64,000 bases of DNA from Pseudomonas putida (GCF_001976065.1 NZ_MNAH01000009.1:120835-184834); one strand, 5' to 3'. Numbered from the stretch's first letter, positions 1 through 9,461 are shown. Notes: generated from the sequence alone by a model not told the origin. Program-made: numbers and translations.

Positions 1-333
1 GTGAGCGGTGAACACCTGGAGAAGGTCCCGCCCATCGAGGGCTGGGCGGCGCTGGCGTACTTGACCGTGTTCGGTTCGATCATTGCCTTCAACGCCTACA
101 TGTACCTGCTTAAGCATGTGCGTCCGGCTGCCGCCACCAGTTATGCCTACGTCAACCCGGCGGTGGCCGTGTTGCTGGGGATCGTGTTTGTCGGAGAAAC
201 CATTGGCATCGAGGAGGCACTGGCCATGTTGGTGATCATCAGTGCCGTGGTGCTGATCGGCCTGCCGCAGTGGCGCCGTACACCGCAACGGCCAGTGGTA
301 AAGGCTGTGCCAACAGAATCCCGTGTGAATTAG
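1..333 (+). CDS. DMT/EamA-family transporter, C-terminal part (partial)
   Basis: The reading frame is open from the first base, so this is the 3' end of a gene that begins outside the window; the GTG at position 1 need not be its start. The 110 visible residues contain about three membrane segments and the typical end of an EamA domain (FGSIIAFNAYMYLLKHV, then SYAYVNPAVAVLLG and a final hydrophobic helix before a basic tail). Members of this family export or import small metabolites through the inner membrane; YedA-like exporters are the closest type I recognise. The substrate cannot be told. The gene ends 78 bases before rhlE. Confidence 0.8.
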   Translation: MSGEHLEKVPPIEGWAALAYLTVFGSIIAFNAYMYLLKHVRPAAATSYAYVNPAVAVLLGIVFVGETIGIEEALAMLVIISAVVLIGLPQWRRTPQRPVVKAVPTESRVN

Positions 334-411
334 GGTAAACTGCGCGGCATTGCATCTCCTTTTGCACACTTGTTTTGAACAACCCGCGCTGAATTTTCCT
401 ACGGTATTCCC

Positions 412-1752
412 ATGACTTTCGCCACCCTTGGCCTGATCGAACCCTTGCTGCGCTCCCTCGAGACGCTCGGCTACCAGACTCCGACGCCGGTTCAGGCGCA
501 AGCCATTCCGGCAGTGCTGGCCGGTCGCGACCTGATGGCCGCTGCCCAGACCGGCACCGGTAAGACCGCCGGTTTCGCCCTGCCGCTCCTGCAGTTGCTG
601 GCCATGGAAGGGCCGAAAGTCGCCGCCAACTCGGTGCGTGCGCTGATTCTGGTCCCGACCCGGGAGCTGGCCGAGCAGGTTCACGAAGCGGTGCGCCAAT
701 ATGCCGAAAACCTGCCACTGCGCACCTACGCGGTGTACGGTGGCGTCAGCATCAACCCGCAAATGATGAAGCTGCGCAGCGGCGTCGACCTATTGGTGGC
801 GACCCCGGGCCGCTTGCTCGACCTGTTCCGCCAGAACGCCCTGAAGTTCAATCAACTGCAAACCCTGGTACTGGACGAAGCCGATCGCATGCTCGACCTG
901 GGTTTCTCCGAGGAACTGGCGAATATCTACAAAGCCTTGCCAAAGAAGCGCCAGACGCTGCTGTTCTCTGCCACCTTCTCCGACGACATCCGCCTGCTGG
1001 CCGGGCAGATGCTCAATGACCCGCTGAGCATCGAAGTCAGCCCGCGCAACGTCGCCGCCAATACGGTCAAGCAATGGATCGTGACCGTGGACAAGAAGCG
1101 CAAGCCGGAGCTGTTCGTGCACTTGATGCGCAAGGGCAAGTGGAAGCAAGTGCTGGTGTTCGCCAAGACCCGCAATGGCGTGGATGCGCTGGTGGAAAAA
1201 CTCCAGGGCCTTGGCATCAACGCCGATGGCATCCACGGCGACAAGCCCCAGGCGACCCGTCAGCGTGCGCTGGACCGCTTCAAACTCAGCGAAGTGCAGA
1301 TCCTGGTTGCCACCGACGTCGCGGCCCGGGGCCTGGACATTGAAGACCTGCCATTGGTGGTCAACTTCGATTTGCCGATCGTGGCCGAGGATTACATCCA
1401 CCGCATCGGTCGTACCGGGCGTGCGGGCGCGACCGGCGAGGCGATTTCCCTGGTGTGCGCCGATGAAGTGAATCTGCTGTCAGCCATCGAGATGTTGACC
1501 CGCCAGACGCTCAAGCGTCAGAGCGAGCCGGACTTCGAACCTGAGCACCGCGTGCCGGACACCGATGCCAGTGGCCAGGTGATCAAGAAGCCGAAGAAAC
1601 CGAAGAAACCCAAGGCGTCGGGTGGTGGCGGTGGTAAACGCAACCTGGGCAAGTGGGTGGACAGCGGGGAAGTGGCGCCGGCGGAGCCTTCGATCAAGCC
1701 TGTGCGCAAGGTGCCGGTGTTCAACACTGGGCCGCGTAAGCGCAAACCTTGA
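412..1752 (+). CDS. rhlE: DEAD-box ATP-dependent RNA helicase RhlE
   Basis: 446 residues with the full set of DEAD-box motifs in order: Q motif (TPTPVQAQAIP), Walker A AAQTGTGKT, PTRELAEQV, TPGRLLDL, DEAD in LDEADRMLDLGF, SAT, then the helicase C domain with ATDVAARGLDI and HRIGRTGRAG. The tail from about residue 375 is lysine- and glycine-rich with PKKPKKPK repeats, which fits the variable RNA-binding extension of RhlE proteins. It unwinds RNA in ribosome assembly or mRNA turnover in the cytoplasm. It is a single gene followed by a REP pair. RhlE versus another DEAD paralogue is judged from motif context and length only. Confidence 0.88.
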   Translation: MTFATLGLIEPLLRSLETLGYQTPTPVQAQAIPAVLAGRDLMAAAQTGTGKTAGFALPLLQLLAMEGPKVAANSVRALILVPTRELAEQVHEAVRQYAENLPLRTYAVYGGVSINPQMMKLRSGVDLLVATPGRLLDLFRQNALKFNQLQTLVLDEADRMLDLGFSEELANIYKALPKKRQTLLFSATFSDDIRLLAGQMLNDPLSIEVSPRNVAANTVKQWIVTVDKKRKPELFVHLMRKGKWKQVLVFAKTRNGVDALVEKLQGLGINADGIHGDKPQATRQRALDRFKLSEVQILVATDVAARGLDIEDLPLVVNFDLPIVAEDYIHRIGRTGRAGATGEAISLVCADEVNLLSAIEMLTRQTLKRQSEPDFEPEHRVPDTDASGQVIKKPKKPKKPKASGGGGGKRNLGKWVDSGEVAPAEPSIKPVRKVPVFNTGPRKRKP

Positions 1753-1777
1753 TTAACGGCGGCGTCTGTTAAACCGC

Positions 1778-1854
1778 CTTCGCGAGCAAGCCCGCTCCCA
1801 CACTGGATCTGTGTTGTTCACAAATCCCCTGTGGGAGCGGGCTTGCTCGCGAAG
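1778..1854. repeat. REP pair (REPIN) downstream of rhlE
   Basis: Two 24-base arms at 1778-1801 and 1831-1854 are exact inverted copies, with core GAGCAAGCCCGCTCCCAC / GTGGGAGCGGGCTTGCTC, separated by 29 bases. This is the common REP family of fluorescent pseudomonads and may also act as a transcription end between the convergent genes. Confidence 0.9.
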
Positions 1855-1869
1855 GGCGCGCCTCGCTCT

Positions 1870-3111
1870 TCAGCGCTTACGCTGCAACCACTCAACAATT
1901 CCTAACCCCGCCGCCCGCCCACTGGCGAAACACGCGGTCAGCAGATAGCCGCCCGTCGGCGCCTCCCAATCCAGCATCTCGCCCGCGCAGAAAACCCCGG
2001 GCATCTGCTTGAGCATCAATCGCTCATCCATCGCCTCGAACAACACACCGCCCGCGCTGCTGATGGCTTCGTCCAGCGGACGGGTTTTCACCAGTGTCAT
2101 CGGCAACGCCTTGATCGCCTTGGCCAGCAATGCCATGTCGGTAAAGGTGTCGGCAGATGTCAGCTCACGCAATAGCGCCGCTTTCACCCCATCGATACCT
2201 AACTGGCTGTGCAGATGTTTAGCCATTGAGCGTGAGCCGCGCGGCTTGCTCAATGCAGCCTGGACTTTATCCACAGGTCGGCCCGGCAGTAGGTCCAGAT
2301 GAATGGTCGCCGAGCCGTGCTGGTTGATCGCTTCACGGATCGGTGCCGACAAGGCGTAGATCAAGCTGCCTTCAATCCCCGTGGCGGTAATCACACATTC
2401 ACCGAGCCTCGGCACGTCGTCATTGAGGCCGATGGCGATGTTTTTCAGCGGCGCGCCGGCGAACTTGCTGATCATCAAGTCGCTCCAGGCCTGCACCTCG
2501 AAGCCGCAATTGCTCGGTTGCAGCGGCGCCAGTCCTACACCTTTATTCTCCAGTGGCAGCATCCATGCGCCATCCGAACCCAGGCGCGACCAACTGCCGC
2601 CGCCGAGGGCCAGCAGGGTGGCATCGGCGTGAACGGTTTTTTCGCCGTCGGGGCTGTCGATGCGCAAACCGCCGTGATCGTCCCAACCGAGCCATCGATG
2701 ACGGGTGTGGATAACTACACCACTGTCGCGCAGGCGCTTGAGCCAGGCGCGCAGCAGGGGCGCGGCCTTCATGTCGGTGGGAAAGACCCGCCCGGAGCTG
2801 CCGACAAAGGTGTCGATGCCCAGCTCATGTATCCACCGGCATAACGCATCGGCACCGAAGGCGCGCAACAGCGGCGCAATCTGCGGGGCCCTTTCGGCGT
2901 ATCGCGAGAGGAATGCCGGGTAGGCTTCGGAGTGGGTGATGTTCATGCCGCCGACGCCGGCCAGGAGGAATTTGCGCCCCACCGAAGGCATGCCGTCGTA
3001 CAGGTCGACCTTGATCCCGGCCTGGCTCAATACCTCAGCCGCCATCAGACCGGCGGGGCCGCCGCCGATGATGGCGACAGTAGAAGGGGAAGAGGCGGAG
3101 TGCTGGGTCAT
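1870..3111 (-). CDS. NAD(P)/FAD-dependent oxidoreductase, HI0933/TIGR03862-type flavoprotein
   Basis: 413 residues from the ATG at 3111, chosen because the Rossmann motif VAIIGGGPAGLMAAEVL then lies near the N-terminus as usual; upstream in-frame starts would add a tail without family similarity. It has an HI0933-like domain, with a middle ATLLALGG segment and the C-terminal GVFCAGEMLDWEAPTGGYLL motif that closes the FAD site. Proteins of this family are cytoplasmic flavoproteins without an assigned reaction. It is convergent with rhlE, with the REP pair between them. Confidence 0.82.
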   Translation of the reverse strand: MTQHSASSPSTVAIIGGGPAGLMAAEVLSQAGIKVDLYDGMPSVGRKFLLAGVGGMNITHSEAYPAFLSRYAERAPQIAPLLRAFGADALCRWIHELGIDTFVGSSGRVFPTDMKAAPLLRAWLKRLRDSGVVIHTRHRWLGWDDHGGLRIDSPDGEKTVHADATLLALGGGSWSRLGSDGAWMLPLENKGVGLAPLQPSNCGFEVQAWSDLMISKFAGAPLKNIAIGLNDDVPRLGECVITATGIEGSLIYALSAPIREAINQHGSATIHLDLLPGRPVDKVQAALSKPRGSRSMAKHLHSQLGIDGVKAALLRELTSADTFTDMALLAKAIKALPMTLVKTRPLDEAISSAGGVLFEAMDERLMLKQMPGVFCAGEMLDWEAPTGGYLLTACFASGRAAGLGIVEWLQRKR

Positions 3112-3300
3112 GGCGTGCGCTGCGGATCTGCGGAAGAGGGCGGGCATTCTAACAGTCCAAACCCTGTGGAGCGCTGTATTCAAGCACTGATCAAAAAACA
3201 ACCGCCGCGCTGTAGCCTAGACGGCGCATGGCCTGCAGTCCCTTGCCCGCAGGTTATCCACAGGCAGTTCCACAGGCATTGTGGGTAAAGCATCCACAAC

Positions 3301-4221
3301 TCAGTGACAGCCTGATGACTGCCAGACCCGTTGCGCGCTGTGATGGAGGATGCCGTGACGGCGGGCGAGGGCCCGGCGGTCCTTGCTGTAGCCGCCGCCG
3401 ATCACGCCGACAACGGGAATATCCCGACCCAGGCAATGGCGCATGACGGCTTCATCGCGGGCGGCGACGCCTTGGTCTGTCAGCTTCAGGTAACCGAGTG
3501 CGTCGTCCTTGTGCACATCGACACCGGCGTCATACAGCACCAGGTCTGGTTGATAGAGCGGCAACAAATAGTTGAGCGCATCGTCTACCACTTTCAGGTA
3601 ATCGGCATCGCCCATGCCGTTGGGGAGCGGGATGTCCCAGTCACTTTCGGCTTTGCGTGCAGGGAAGTTTTTCTCACAGTGCAGGGAAACGGTCACCGCT
3701 TCCGGTGTGTTGTGCAGGATACGTGCAGTCCCGTCGCCCTGATGTACATCGCAGTCGAAGATCAGCACACGATTCACCCGACCACTTTCCAGCAGGAAAT
3801 GGCTGATCACCGCCAGGTCATTGAAGATGCAAAAACCAGCGGGGAAATCGTAATGCGCATGATGCGTACCGCCAGCCAGATGGCAGGCCAGGCCATGCTC
3901 CAGCGCCTGCTCCGCCGCCAGCAGCGAACCGCCGACCGCCCGTACCGTGCGCCGGGCCAGGGCTTCACTCCAGGGCAGGCCGAGGCGTCGCTGGTCCTCG
4001 CGGGACAAATCGCCACTCATGTAGCGTTCGATATACGAAGGGTCATGGGCGAGGGCAAGAATCTGCGGCGGGCACAACTGCGGGCGCAGCAGGTCGGCAT
4101 CGCGAGTCAGGCCGCTGTCCACCAGGTGATCGCGCAGCAGGCGAAACTTGTCCATGGGGAAGCGGTGATCCGCCGGGAACTCGGGACTGTAGTCTTCGTG
4201 GTAGATCAGCGGCAGCGGCAT
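3301..4221 (-). CDS. Histone deacetylase-family amidohydrolase
   Basis: 306 residues from the ATG at 4221. The arginase/deacetylase fold residues are visible: GGTHHAHYDF with the paired catalytic histidines, the zinc ligands in FDCDVHQGDGT and YDAGVDVHKDD, and the active-site tyrosine in GVIGGGYS. Bacterial members hydrolyse acetylated amines (acetylpolyamines, acetyl-lysine or AcuC-like targets) in the cytoplasm; the substrate here is not predictable. It diverges from the GNAT acetyltransferase gene 77 bases away, so an acetylase and a deacetylase share one short promoter region. Confidence 0.85.
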   Translation of the reverse strand: MPLPLIYHEDYSPEFPADHRFPMDKFRLLRDHLVDSGLTRDADLLRPQLCPPQILALAHDPSYIERYMSGDLSREDQRRLGLPWSEALARRTVRAVGGSLLAAEQALEHGLACHLAGGTHHAHYDFPAGFCIFNDLAVISHFLLESGRVNRVLIFDCDVHQGDGTARILHNTPEAVTVSLHCEKNFPARKAESDWDIPLPNGMGDADYLKVVDDALNYLLPLYQPDLVLYDAGVDVHKDDALGYLKLTDQGVAARDEAVMRHCLGRDIPVVGVIGGGYSKDRRALARRHGILHHSAQRVWQSSGCH

Positions 4222-4298
4222 GGTGTTTTCGTTTCGGAATGAGTGAAGGATCCTACCAGCGTTGTAGACTGGCAGCATGGAAATGGGGGAGGGGGATG

Positions 4299-4868
4299 AT
4301 GGAGCCGATACTGGAACTGGCGAGCGCGCGGTTGCTGTTGCGGCAATGGCGTGATGGGGACTTGGCGGAATTTGCCGCGATGTGCGCCGATCCGCAGGTT
4401 ATGCGTTATTTTCCGGCGCCCTTGAGCCGATCCGAAAGTGCAGCGTTGATCGGCAGGGTTCGCGACCACTTTGCCGAGCATGGCTTTGGCCTCTGGGCGC
4501 TGGAGCGCAAGGATACCGGCCAGTTCATCGGTTTTACCGGTCTGGGCGTAGTCGGTTTCGATGCGCCGTTCAGCCCGGCCATTGAAATCGGCTGGCGCCT
4601 GGCGCGCGAGCACTGGGGCCTGGGTTATGCCAGCGAAGCGGCCTGGACCGCTCTGCGCTGCGGATTTGACCGCCTGGTGCTGAGCGAAGTCGTGTCCTTT
4701 ACCTCAGTCAGCAACCTGCCATCGCAGAAGGTCATGCAGGCGATCGGCATGCATCACGATCCCGCCGATGACTTCGATCATCCGCGGCTGGCCCCCGATC
4801 ATCCCCTGCGCCGCCACGTGCTGTATCGCATCAGTCGTGAACAATGGCTGCAAACCTTGCATGGATAA
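4299..4868 (+). CDS. GNAT family N-acetyltransferase (RimJ/RimL type)
   Basis: About 189 residues beginning MEPILELASARLLLRQW, the typical opening of Acetyltransf_3 proteins. An ATG at 4296 directly precedes the chosen one; 4299 is preferred because the GGAGG at about 4288 then has better spacing. The acetyl-CoA loop region reads LAREHWGLGYASEAAW, and the NLPSQKVMQAIGM segment is the conserved C-terminal part. It would transfer acetyl groups to a protein N-terminus or small amine; the target is unknown. It is divergent from the deacetylase-like gene. Confidence 0.82.
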   Translation: MEPILELASARLLLRQWRDGDLAEFAAMCADPQVMRYFPAPLSRSESAALIGRVRDHFAEHGFGLWALERKDTGQFIGFTGLGVVGFDAPFSPAIEIGWRLAREHWGLGYASEAAWTALRCGFDRLVLSEVVSFTSVSNLPSQKVMQAIGMHHDPADDFDHPRLAPDHPLRRHVLYRISREQWLQTLHG

Positions 4869-4974
4869 CCGAGCATGGACGTTTACAATGATCCCAATGT
4901 TGGCACTGGCCAGAAACTGAATCGACCGACGCAGCCAGGACTGCGCGGCATTGCGTTGTGTGAGGAGAGTCTGA

Positions 4975-5844
4975 ATGAGCCAAGTGTTGGATGATCTGGT
5001 CGACCTGCTGAGCCTGGAGCCGATCGAAGAAAACCTGTTCCGTGGCCGCAGCCAGGACCTGGGCTTTCGTCAGCTGTTCGGAGGCCAGGTACTCGGGCAG
5101 TCCCTGTCGGCGGCCAGTCAGACCGTTGAAGAGGCGCGTCATGTGCATTCGATGCATGGCTATTTCTTGCGTCCGGGCGATGCCAAGTTGCCAGTGGTTT
5201 ATTCCGTTGACCGGGTGCGCGACGGCGGCAGTTTCAGCACGCGTCGGGTGACGGCGATCCAGAAGGGCCAGCCGATCTTCACCTGCAGCGCTTCGTTCCA
5301 GTATGACGAAGAAGGTTTCCAGCACCAGACTGAAATGCCGCAAGTGGTCGGGCCGGAAAACCTGCCATCGGAACTGGAGCTGACCCAGCAACGCGCGCAC
5401 CTGATCCCCGAGCACATGCGTGAAAAACTGCTGTGCCCGAAACCGATCGAATTTCGCCCGGTTACCGAGGAAGATCCCTACAACCCGAAAGCCAGCGATC
5501 CGGTCAAATACGTCTGGTTTCGCGCCGACGGCGCCTTGGCCGAGTCCCCGGCATTGCACAAGTACCTGCTGGCCTATGCTTCGGACTTCGGTCTGCTGAC
5601 CACCTCGATGCTGCCCCACGGCAAATCGGTCTGGCACAAGGACATGCAGGTCGCCAGCCTTGACCACGCGTTGTGGTTCCACGCCGACCTGCGCGCCGAT
5701 GACTGGTTGTTGTATGCGATGGACAGCCCATGGGCCGGCAATTCCCGCGGCTTCTCCCGCGGCAGCGTGTTCAACCGTGCCGGGCAACTGGTGGCCTCGG
5801 TCACTCAGGAAGGCCTGATTCGCTATCGCAAGGATTGGGCATGA
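4975..5844 (+). CDS. tesB: Acyl-CoA thioesterase II
   Basis: 289 residues forming a double hotdog thioesterase. Recognisable blocks are ENLFRGRSQDLGFRQLFGGQ near the N-terminus and the C-terminal catalytic region with LDHALWFH (Asp), MDSPWAGNSRGF (Ser) and VTQEGLIR (Gln). It hydrolyses medium to long acyl-CoA in the cytoplasm. The stop codon overlaps the next start (ATGA at 5841-5844), so the HAD phosphatase gene is translationally coupled. Confidence 0.92.
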   Translation: MSQVLDDLVDLLSLEPIEENLFRGRSQDLGFRQLFGGQVLGQSLSAASQTVEEARHVHSMHGYFLRPGDAKLPVVYSVDRVRDGGSFSTRRVTAIQKGQPIFTCSASFQYDEEGFQHQTEMPQVVGPENLPSELELTQQRAHLIPEHMREKLLCPKPIEFRPVTEEDPYNPKASDPVKYVWFRADGALAESPALHKYLLAYASDFGLLTTSMLPHGKSVWHKDMQVASLDHALWFHADLRADDWLLYAMDSPWAGNSRGFSRGSVFNRAGQLVASVTQEGLIRYRKDWA

Positions 5845-6434
5845 GCCTGGCGGACGTACGCCATTGGGTGTTCGACATGGACGGCACCCTGACGGTGGCT
5901 GTGCATGATTTCGCGGCGATCCGTGTAGCGTTGGCGATCCCGCCTGAAGACGACATCCTGACGCATCTGGCGGCACTGCCGGCCGAAGAAGCGAACGCCA
6001 AACATGCCTGGCTGCTCGAACACGAGCGCGATCTGGCGCTGGGCTCGAAACCGGCACCGGGAGCGGTGGAGCTGGTGCGTGAATTGGCTGGTCGTGGTTA
6101 TCGCCTGGGCATTCTCACGCGCAATGCCCGCGAACTGGCGCATGTCACGCTGGAAGCTATCGGCCTGGCCGACTGCTTCGCGGTGGAGGATGTGCTGGGG
6201 CGCGATGAGGCGCCACCCAAGCCGCATCCTGGCGGCTTGCTCAAGCTGGCCGAAGCCTGGAAGGTGTCGGCCAGCGAGATGGTGATGGTCGGTGATTACC
6301 GTTTTGACCTGGATTGCGGTCGCGCGGCGGGAGCCCGGACGGTGTTGGTCAACCTGCCGGACAATCCGTGGCCGGAGTTGACCGATTGGCATGCGGCGGA
6401 TTGTGTCGAGTTGCGGCAGATGCTGTCGGCTTGA
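5841..6434 (+). CDS. HAD-superfamily hydrolase (phosphoglycolate phosphatase-like)
   Basis: 197 residues from an ATG that overlaps the tesB stop by four bases. HAD motif I is FDMDGTLT at residues 9-16, motif II is in GILTRNARE, and motif IV is in MVGDYRFDLDCGRAAGARTVLV. A helical cap lies between motifs I and II. It is likely a cytoplasmic phosphatase of a small phosphorylated metabolite; coupling to tesB suggests a shared role, possibly on a CoA or phosphopantetheine-type product, but that is inference. Confidence 0.85.
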   Translation: MSLADVRHWVFDMDGTLTVAVHDFAAIRVALAIPPEDDILTHLAALPAEEANAKHAWLLEHERDLALGSKPAPGAVELVRELAGRGYRLGILTRNARELAHVTLEAIGLADCFAVEDVLGRDEAPPKPHPGGLLKLAEAWKVSASEMVMVGDYRFDLDCGRAAGARTVLVNLPDNPWPELTDWHAADCVELRQMLSA

Positions 6435-6444
6435 GCGCCCTTCG

Positions 6445-7401
6445 TTACGGAAACAATGCCTGCTGCCCCTGGGGCGATGTAAACATCCCTTCCCCGTTGT
6501 GCCCGACTCCGGGTACTTCAATCAGTTGCTGCTGCAACCCTTGGGGTTGCAGCCGCTTCAGATAAGCGAAGTAATAGCGCCCACGGGCCAGTCGATTCGG
6601 CCCCTGAGCCTTTGCCTCACAGGTTTTATCCAGTGCCGGATGGTTCGGATCCACGTCCTGCTGCCCCAGCAGATAAACGATGTCGCGCTTGAGGTACTTT
6701 TGCTGCAGCAGCGCGGCAGCCTGTCCTTCCGCGTAGGCCGGCAAATCTGTCAGCCCGTACTTCCAGCGGTTGAATTGTGGACAACCGGCATGACTGAAAG
6801 CCACTGGCCGACGCTCATCAAAGTAGGTGTAGGACGAGGGGTTGGCGATCACATAGCGCAGCTGCACGCCGGCGGCTTCCAGGGCCGTCTGATCCTTGCC
6901 CAGCAAGGCGTAGCGCTGAACCACTTGAGCGCCTCCCGAGTGACCGGCGATGATGATTTGCTTCACATCCGGAAACTGCTGGCGATCGCCCAGGCGGGCG
7001 ATGATTTCGTCCAGCGCATCGTAGGAACTCATACGAAAGGGTGCTGTGGATTCACCGCCGGCCATCCACTCATTGCCCTGCCAGCGCAGGACGGTGTCTG
7101 CCACCTGGTGCTGTGCAACGTCGGTTTCATTGAGGAACTGCGGGGCAATCACCAGGGTCGTAGCGCCTTGCCCAGCCAGTTCGACGGCGTGCTCGCCGCT
7201 CTGCAGATAGGTTTGTGCATTGCGCAAGCGACCATGGACGATGATCAATACCCGTTCGATTTTGGCCGGGGCCCGACTGATGCCCACCGCGATTTCTCCG
7301 GATTTCAACAGCAGGCGCCCGGGACTGAGTTCCTTGACCCCATGCTCGGCGGCCTGGGACGTTGTGCATGTGAACAGTACGACTAACCACCACTTCTTCA
7401 T
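6445..7401 (-). CDS. Secreted alpha/beta hydrolase
   Basis: 318 residues with a signal peptide (MKKWWLVVLFTCTTSQAAEH; cleavage probably after SQA). The nucleophile elbow is IIAGHSGGAQ, a candidate acid lies in GQQDVDPNHP and the catalytic histidine is in PGVGHNGEGMF. These indicate a periplasmic or exported esterase/lipase-like enzyme of unknown substrate. Its ATG directly follows the TAG of the upstream metallopeptidase gene with no spacer, so the two are almost certainly one transcription unit. Confidence 0.82.
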   Translation of the reverse strand: MKKWWLVVLFTCTTSQAAEHGVKELSPGRLLLKSGEIAVGISRAPAKIERVLIIVHGRLRNAQTYLQSGEHAVELAGQGATTLVIAPQFLNETDVAQHQVADTVLRWQGNEWMAGGESTAPFRMSSYDALDEIIARLGDRQQFPDVKQIIIAGHSGGAQVVQRYALLGKDQTALEAAGVQLRYVIANPSSYTYFDERRPVAFSHAGCPQFNRWKYGLTDLPAYAEGQAAALLQQKYLKRDIVYLLGQQDVDPNHPALDKTCEAKAQGPNRLARGRYYFAYLKRLQPQGLQQQLIEVPGVGHNGEGMFTSPQGQQALFP

Positions 7402-8295
7402 CTACAGATTTTTCGCCGCAAAGGTATCGCACTGGCCAACCTGGCCCTGGGCGAATCCGGTTTTGAACCAGCGCACTCGTTGCGCTGACGTACCATGGGT
7501 AAACGAGTCAGGCACCACACGGCCCTGGCCTTGTTGCTGCAAGCGATCGTCGCCAATGGCGTTCGCCGCGTTTAGCGCTTCTTCAATATCGCCGGGTTCC
7601 AGCCAGTTCAGACGCTTCTGCGCATTGTTGGCCCAGACCCCGGCCAGGCAGTCGGCTTGCAACTCCTGGCGCACCAGCAAGCCGCCATCGCCTTCCATCT
7701 GCCGGCCCTGCTGGCGGGCAGCCTGGATCTTCGCCGAAACACCGAGCAAGGTTTGTACATGGTGTCCGACTTCGTGAGCGATCACGTAGGCCTGGGCGAA
7801 ATCGCCCGCGGCAGCAAAGCGTTGGGACATTTCCTGGAAGAAGCCCATGTCCAGGTAAACCTTCTGGTCTGCGGGGCAATAGAAGGGACCGGTCGCCGAG
7901 GTGGCCAGTCCGCAGGCCGAATTGACCCGGTTGCTGAACAGCACCAGGGTCGGATCCTTATATTGCCGGTCCGCCTGCTGGAAAATCTGGCGCCAGGTAT
8001 CCTCGGTATCGCCGAGAATCGAGCGGACGAACTCGGCCCCTTCATCATTGGCCGGTGGCGCCTTGCGCGTTTGGGTCGTGGTCGGCGCCGATTGTTCACC
8101 CATCTGCCCGGTCAATTGTCCGAGAATCTGCAGCGGATCCTGGCCGGTGATCCAGCCGATGCCTACGATCAGCAGGATCGCCGTCAGGCTCAGGCCCTTG
8201 CCGCCACCAAAACGCATCCCGCCGCCACCGCCGCCGACATCATCGCCACGGGCATCGACCACGTTGTCGCTGCGTCGGCCTTTTTTCCATAGCAT
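7402..8295 (-). CDS. Neutral zinc metallopeptidase, YpfJ family (paralogue 1)
   Basis: 297 residues. A cytoplasmic basic N-terminus is followed by a glycine-rich stretch and one membrane anchor (LSLTAILLIVGIGWITG). The zinc motif is AHEVGHHVQ (HExxH), with the probable third ligand in RQELQADCLAGVW, and a cysteine-containing ATGPFYCPADQKVYLD block precedes it. The family is annotated as neutral zinc metallopeptidase with little known biology. It is a close paralogue of the gene just upstream (8444-9313); both share LGDTEDTW, GPFYCP, VYLD, HGTS and WFKTGFA. It is followed without spacer by the secreted hydrolase gene. Confidence 0.85.
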   Translation of the reverse strand: MLWKKGRRSDNVVDARGDDVGGGGGGMRFGGGKGLSLTAILLIVGIGWITGQDPLQILGQLTGQMGEQSAPTTTQTRKAPPANDEGAEFVRSILGDTEDTWRQIFQQADRQYKDPTLVLFSNRVNSACGLATSATGPFYCPADQKVYLDMGFFQEMSQRFAAAGDFAQAYVIAHEVGHHVQTLLGVSAKIQAARQQGRQMEGDGGLLVRQELQADCLAGVWANNAQKRLNWLEPGDIEEALNAANAIGDDRLQQQGQGRVVPDSFTHGTSAQRVRWFKTGFAQGQVGQCDTFAAKNL

Positions 8296-8443
8296 GTGGG
8301 AATCCTCTGATGTTGCGGGTAAAGAACCGTGCGATGAGTGTTGCTGCTGAGTAGGAGCGGCGCCAGTCCGGTCGTCAGACAGCCGGGAGCGACGGCGGTT
8401 CTATCCAGGCCGCGAGATTGGAGGCCTCATTGACGGGCGGGTA

Positions 8444-9313
8444 TCACAGGGCCTCGGCGGTGAAGGTGTCACAGGACTCCGGCAGGCCTGTGGCAAATCC
8501 TGTCTTGAACCAGTTCACGCGCTGGCGGGAAGTGCCGTGGCTGAAGGTCTCTGGTCGAACCTGGGCATTTCGCGAACTTTGCAGATGGTCGTCACCAAAC
8601 ATTGCCGCGGCATGCAGGGCGGCATCAATATCACCCGGCTCCAGCCAGTCCAGGCGTTGTTGTGCATGGTGCGCCCAGACGCCGGCCAGGCAATCGGCCT
8701 GCAACTCTGCGCGAACCTCCAGTCCACCGTCGCCGCTGACGGGTTGGCGCTCGAGCAAGGCTTTTTCGAAGGATTCGGAAAGCCCCAGTTCCAGCTGCAC
8801 ATGATGTCCGATTTCGTGAGCAATGATGTAGGCCCGCGCGAAGTCACCGACCACTGCAAACTGCTGTTCCAGTTTGCTGAAAAACTCGAGGTCGAGATAC
8901 ACCTGCTGATTGCTCGGGCAATAGAACGGGCCGCTGCTGGAACTGGCGAAACCACAGCCCGAGACGACGCCGTTGTCGAACAGCGTCAGGGTGGGTTGCG
9001 GATAGTGTCGGCCCATTTGCGAAAACAATTGCTGCCATGTGTCTTCGGTGTCGCCCAGCACCGACTGCACAAACATCAGTTGCAGATCTTCCTGCGGCTC
9101 GACCGATGGGTGAGGAAGGGGACGGTTCAAGGTGTACGAGGGGGCGATCGGAGTGACGTCTGTTGGTGTGTCCAGTGTTGAATAAAGTCCCGCACTGGCC
9201 AGGGCGACGGCGGCCATTCCGGCAGCCAGTGTTGTCCCCGTAAGCATGCGGGCGTCCTTGCCCTCACGTGTGTCGTTCACGTTTTTGCTGCGTCTTGCCT
9301 TGGTCCATTGCAT
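8444..9313 (-). CDS. Neutral zinc metallopeptidase, YpfJ family (paralogue 2)
   Basis: 289 residues with one N-terminal membrane segment (TLAAGMAAVALASAGLYS) and the zinc motif AHEIGHHVQ, third-ligand region RAELQADCLAGVW. It aligns over the whole peptidase domain with the adjacent downstream gene, but the glycine-rich stretch and the linker after the anchor differ, so the tandem copies have diverged. The 148-base spacer between the copies has no obvious gene. Both catalytic sites look intact. Confidence 0.84.
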   Translation of the reverse strand: MQWTKARRSKNVNDTREGKDARMLTGTTLAAGMAAVALASAGLYSTLDTPTDVTPIAPSYTLNRPLPHPSVEPQEDLQLMFVQSVLGDTEDTWQQLFSQMGRHYPQPTLTLFDNGVVSGCGFASSSSGPFYCPSNQQVYLDLEFFSKLEQQFAVVGDFARAYIIAHEIGHHVQLELGLSESFEKALLERQPVSGDGGLEVRAELQADCLAGVWAHHAQQRLDWLEPGDIDAALHAAAMFGDDHLQSSRNAQVRPETFSHGTSRQRVNWFKTGFATGLPESCDTFTAEAL

Positions 9314-9461
9314 GTTGACGGTCTCTCATAGATTGATGGGGCGTGTAGCGCCGGGTCTATGAATAACCGCACTGGCAAAGGCGTGTGGGTGAAATGTGTA
9401 AGGTTTGGTAAGCCACAGTCATTGCGACAGGTGTCGTACATGAAAAGTGGCCTTTTCGCGG

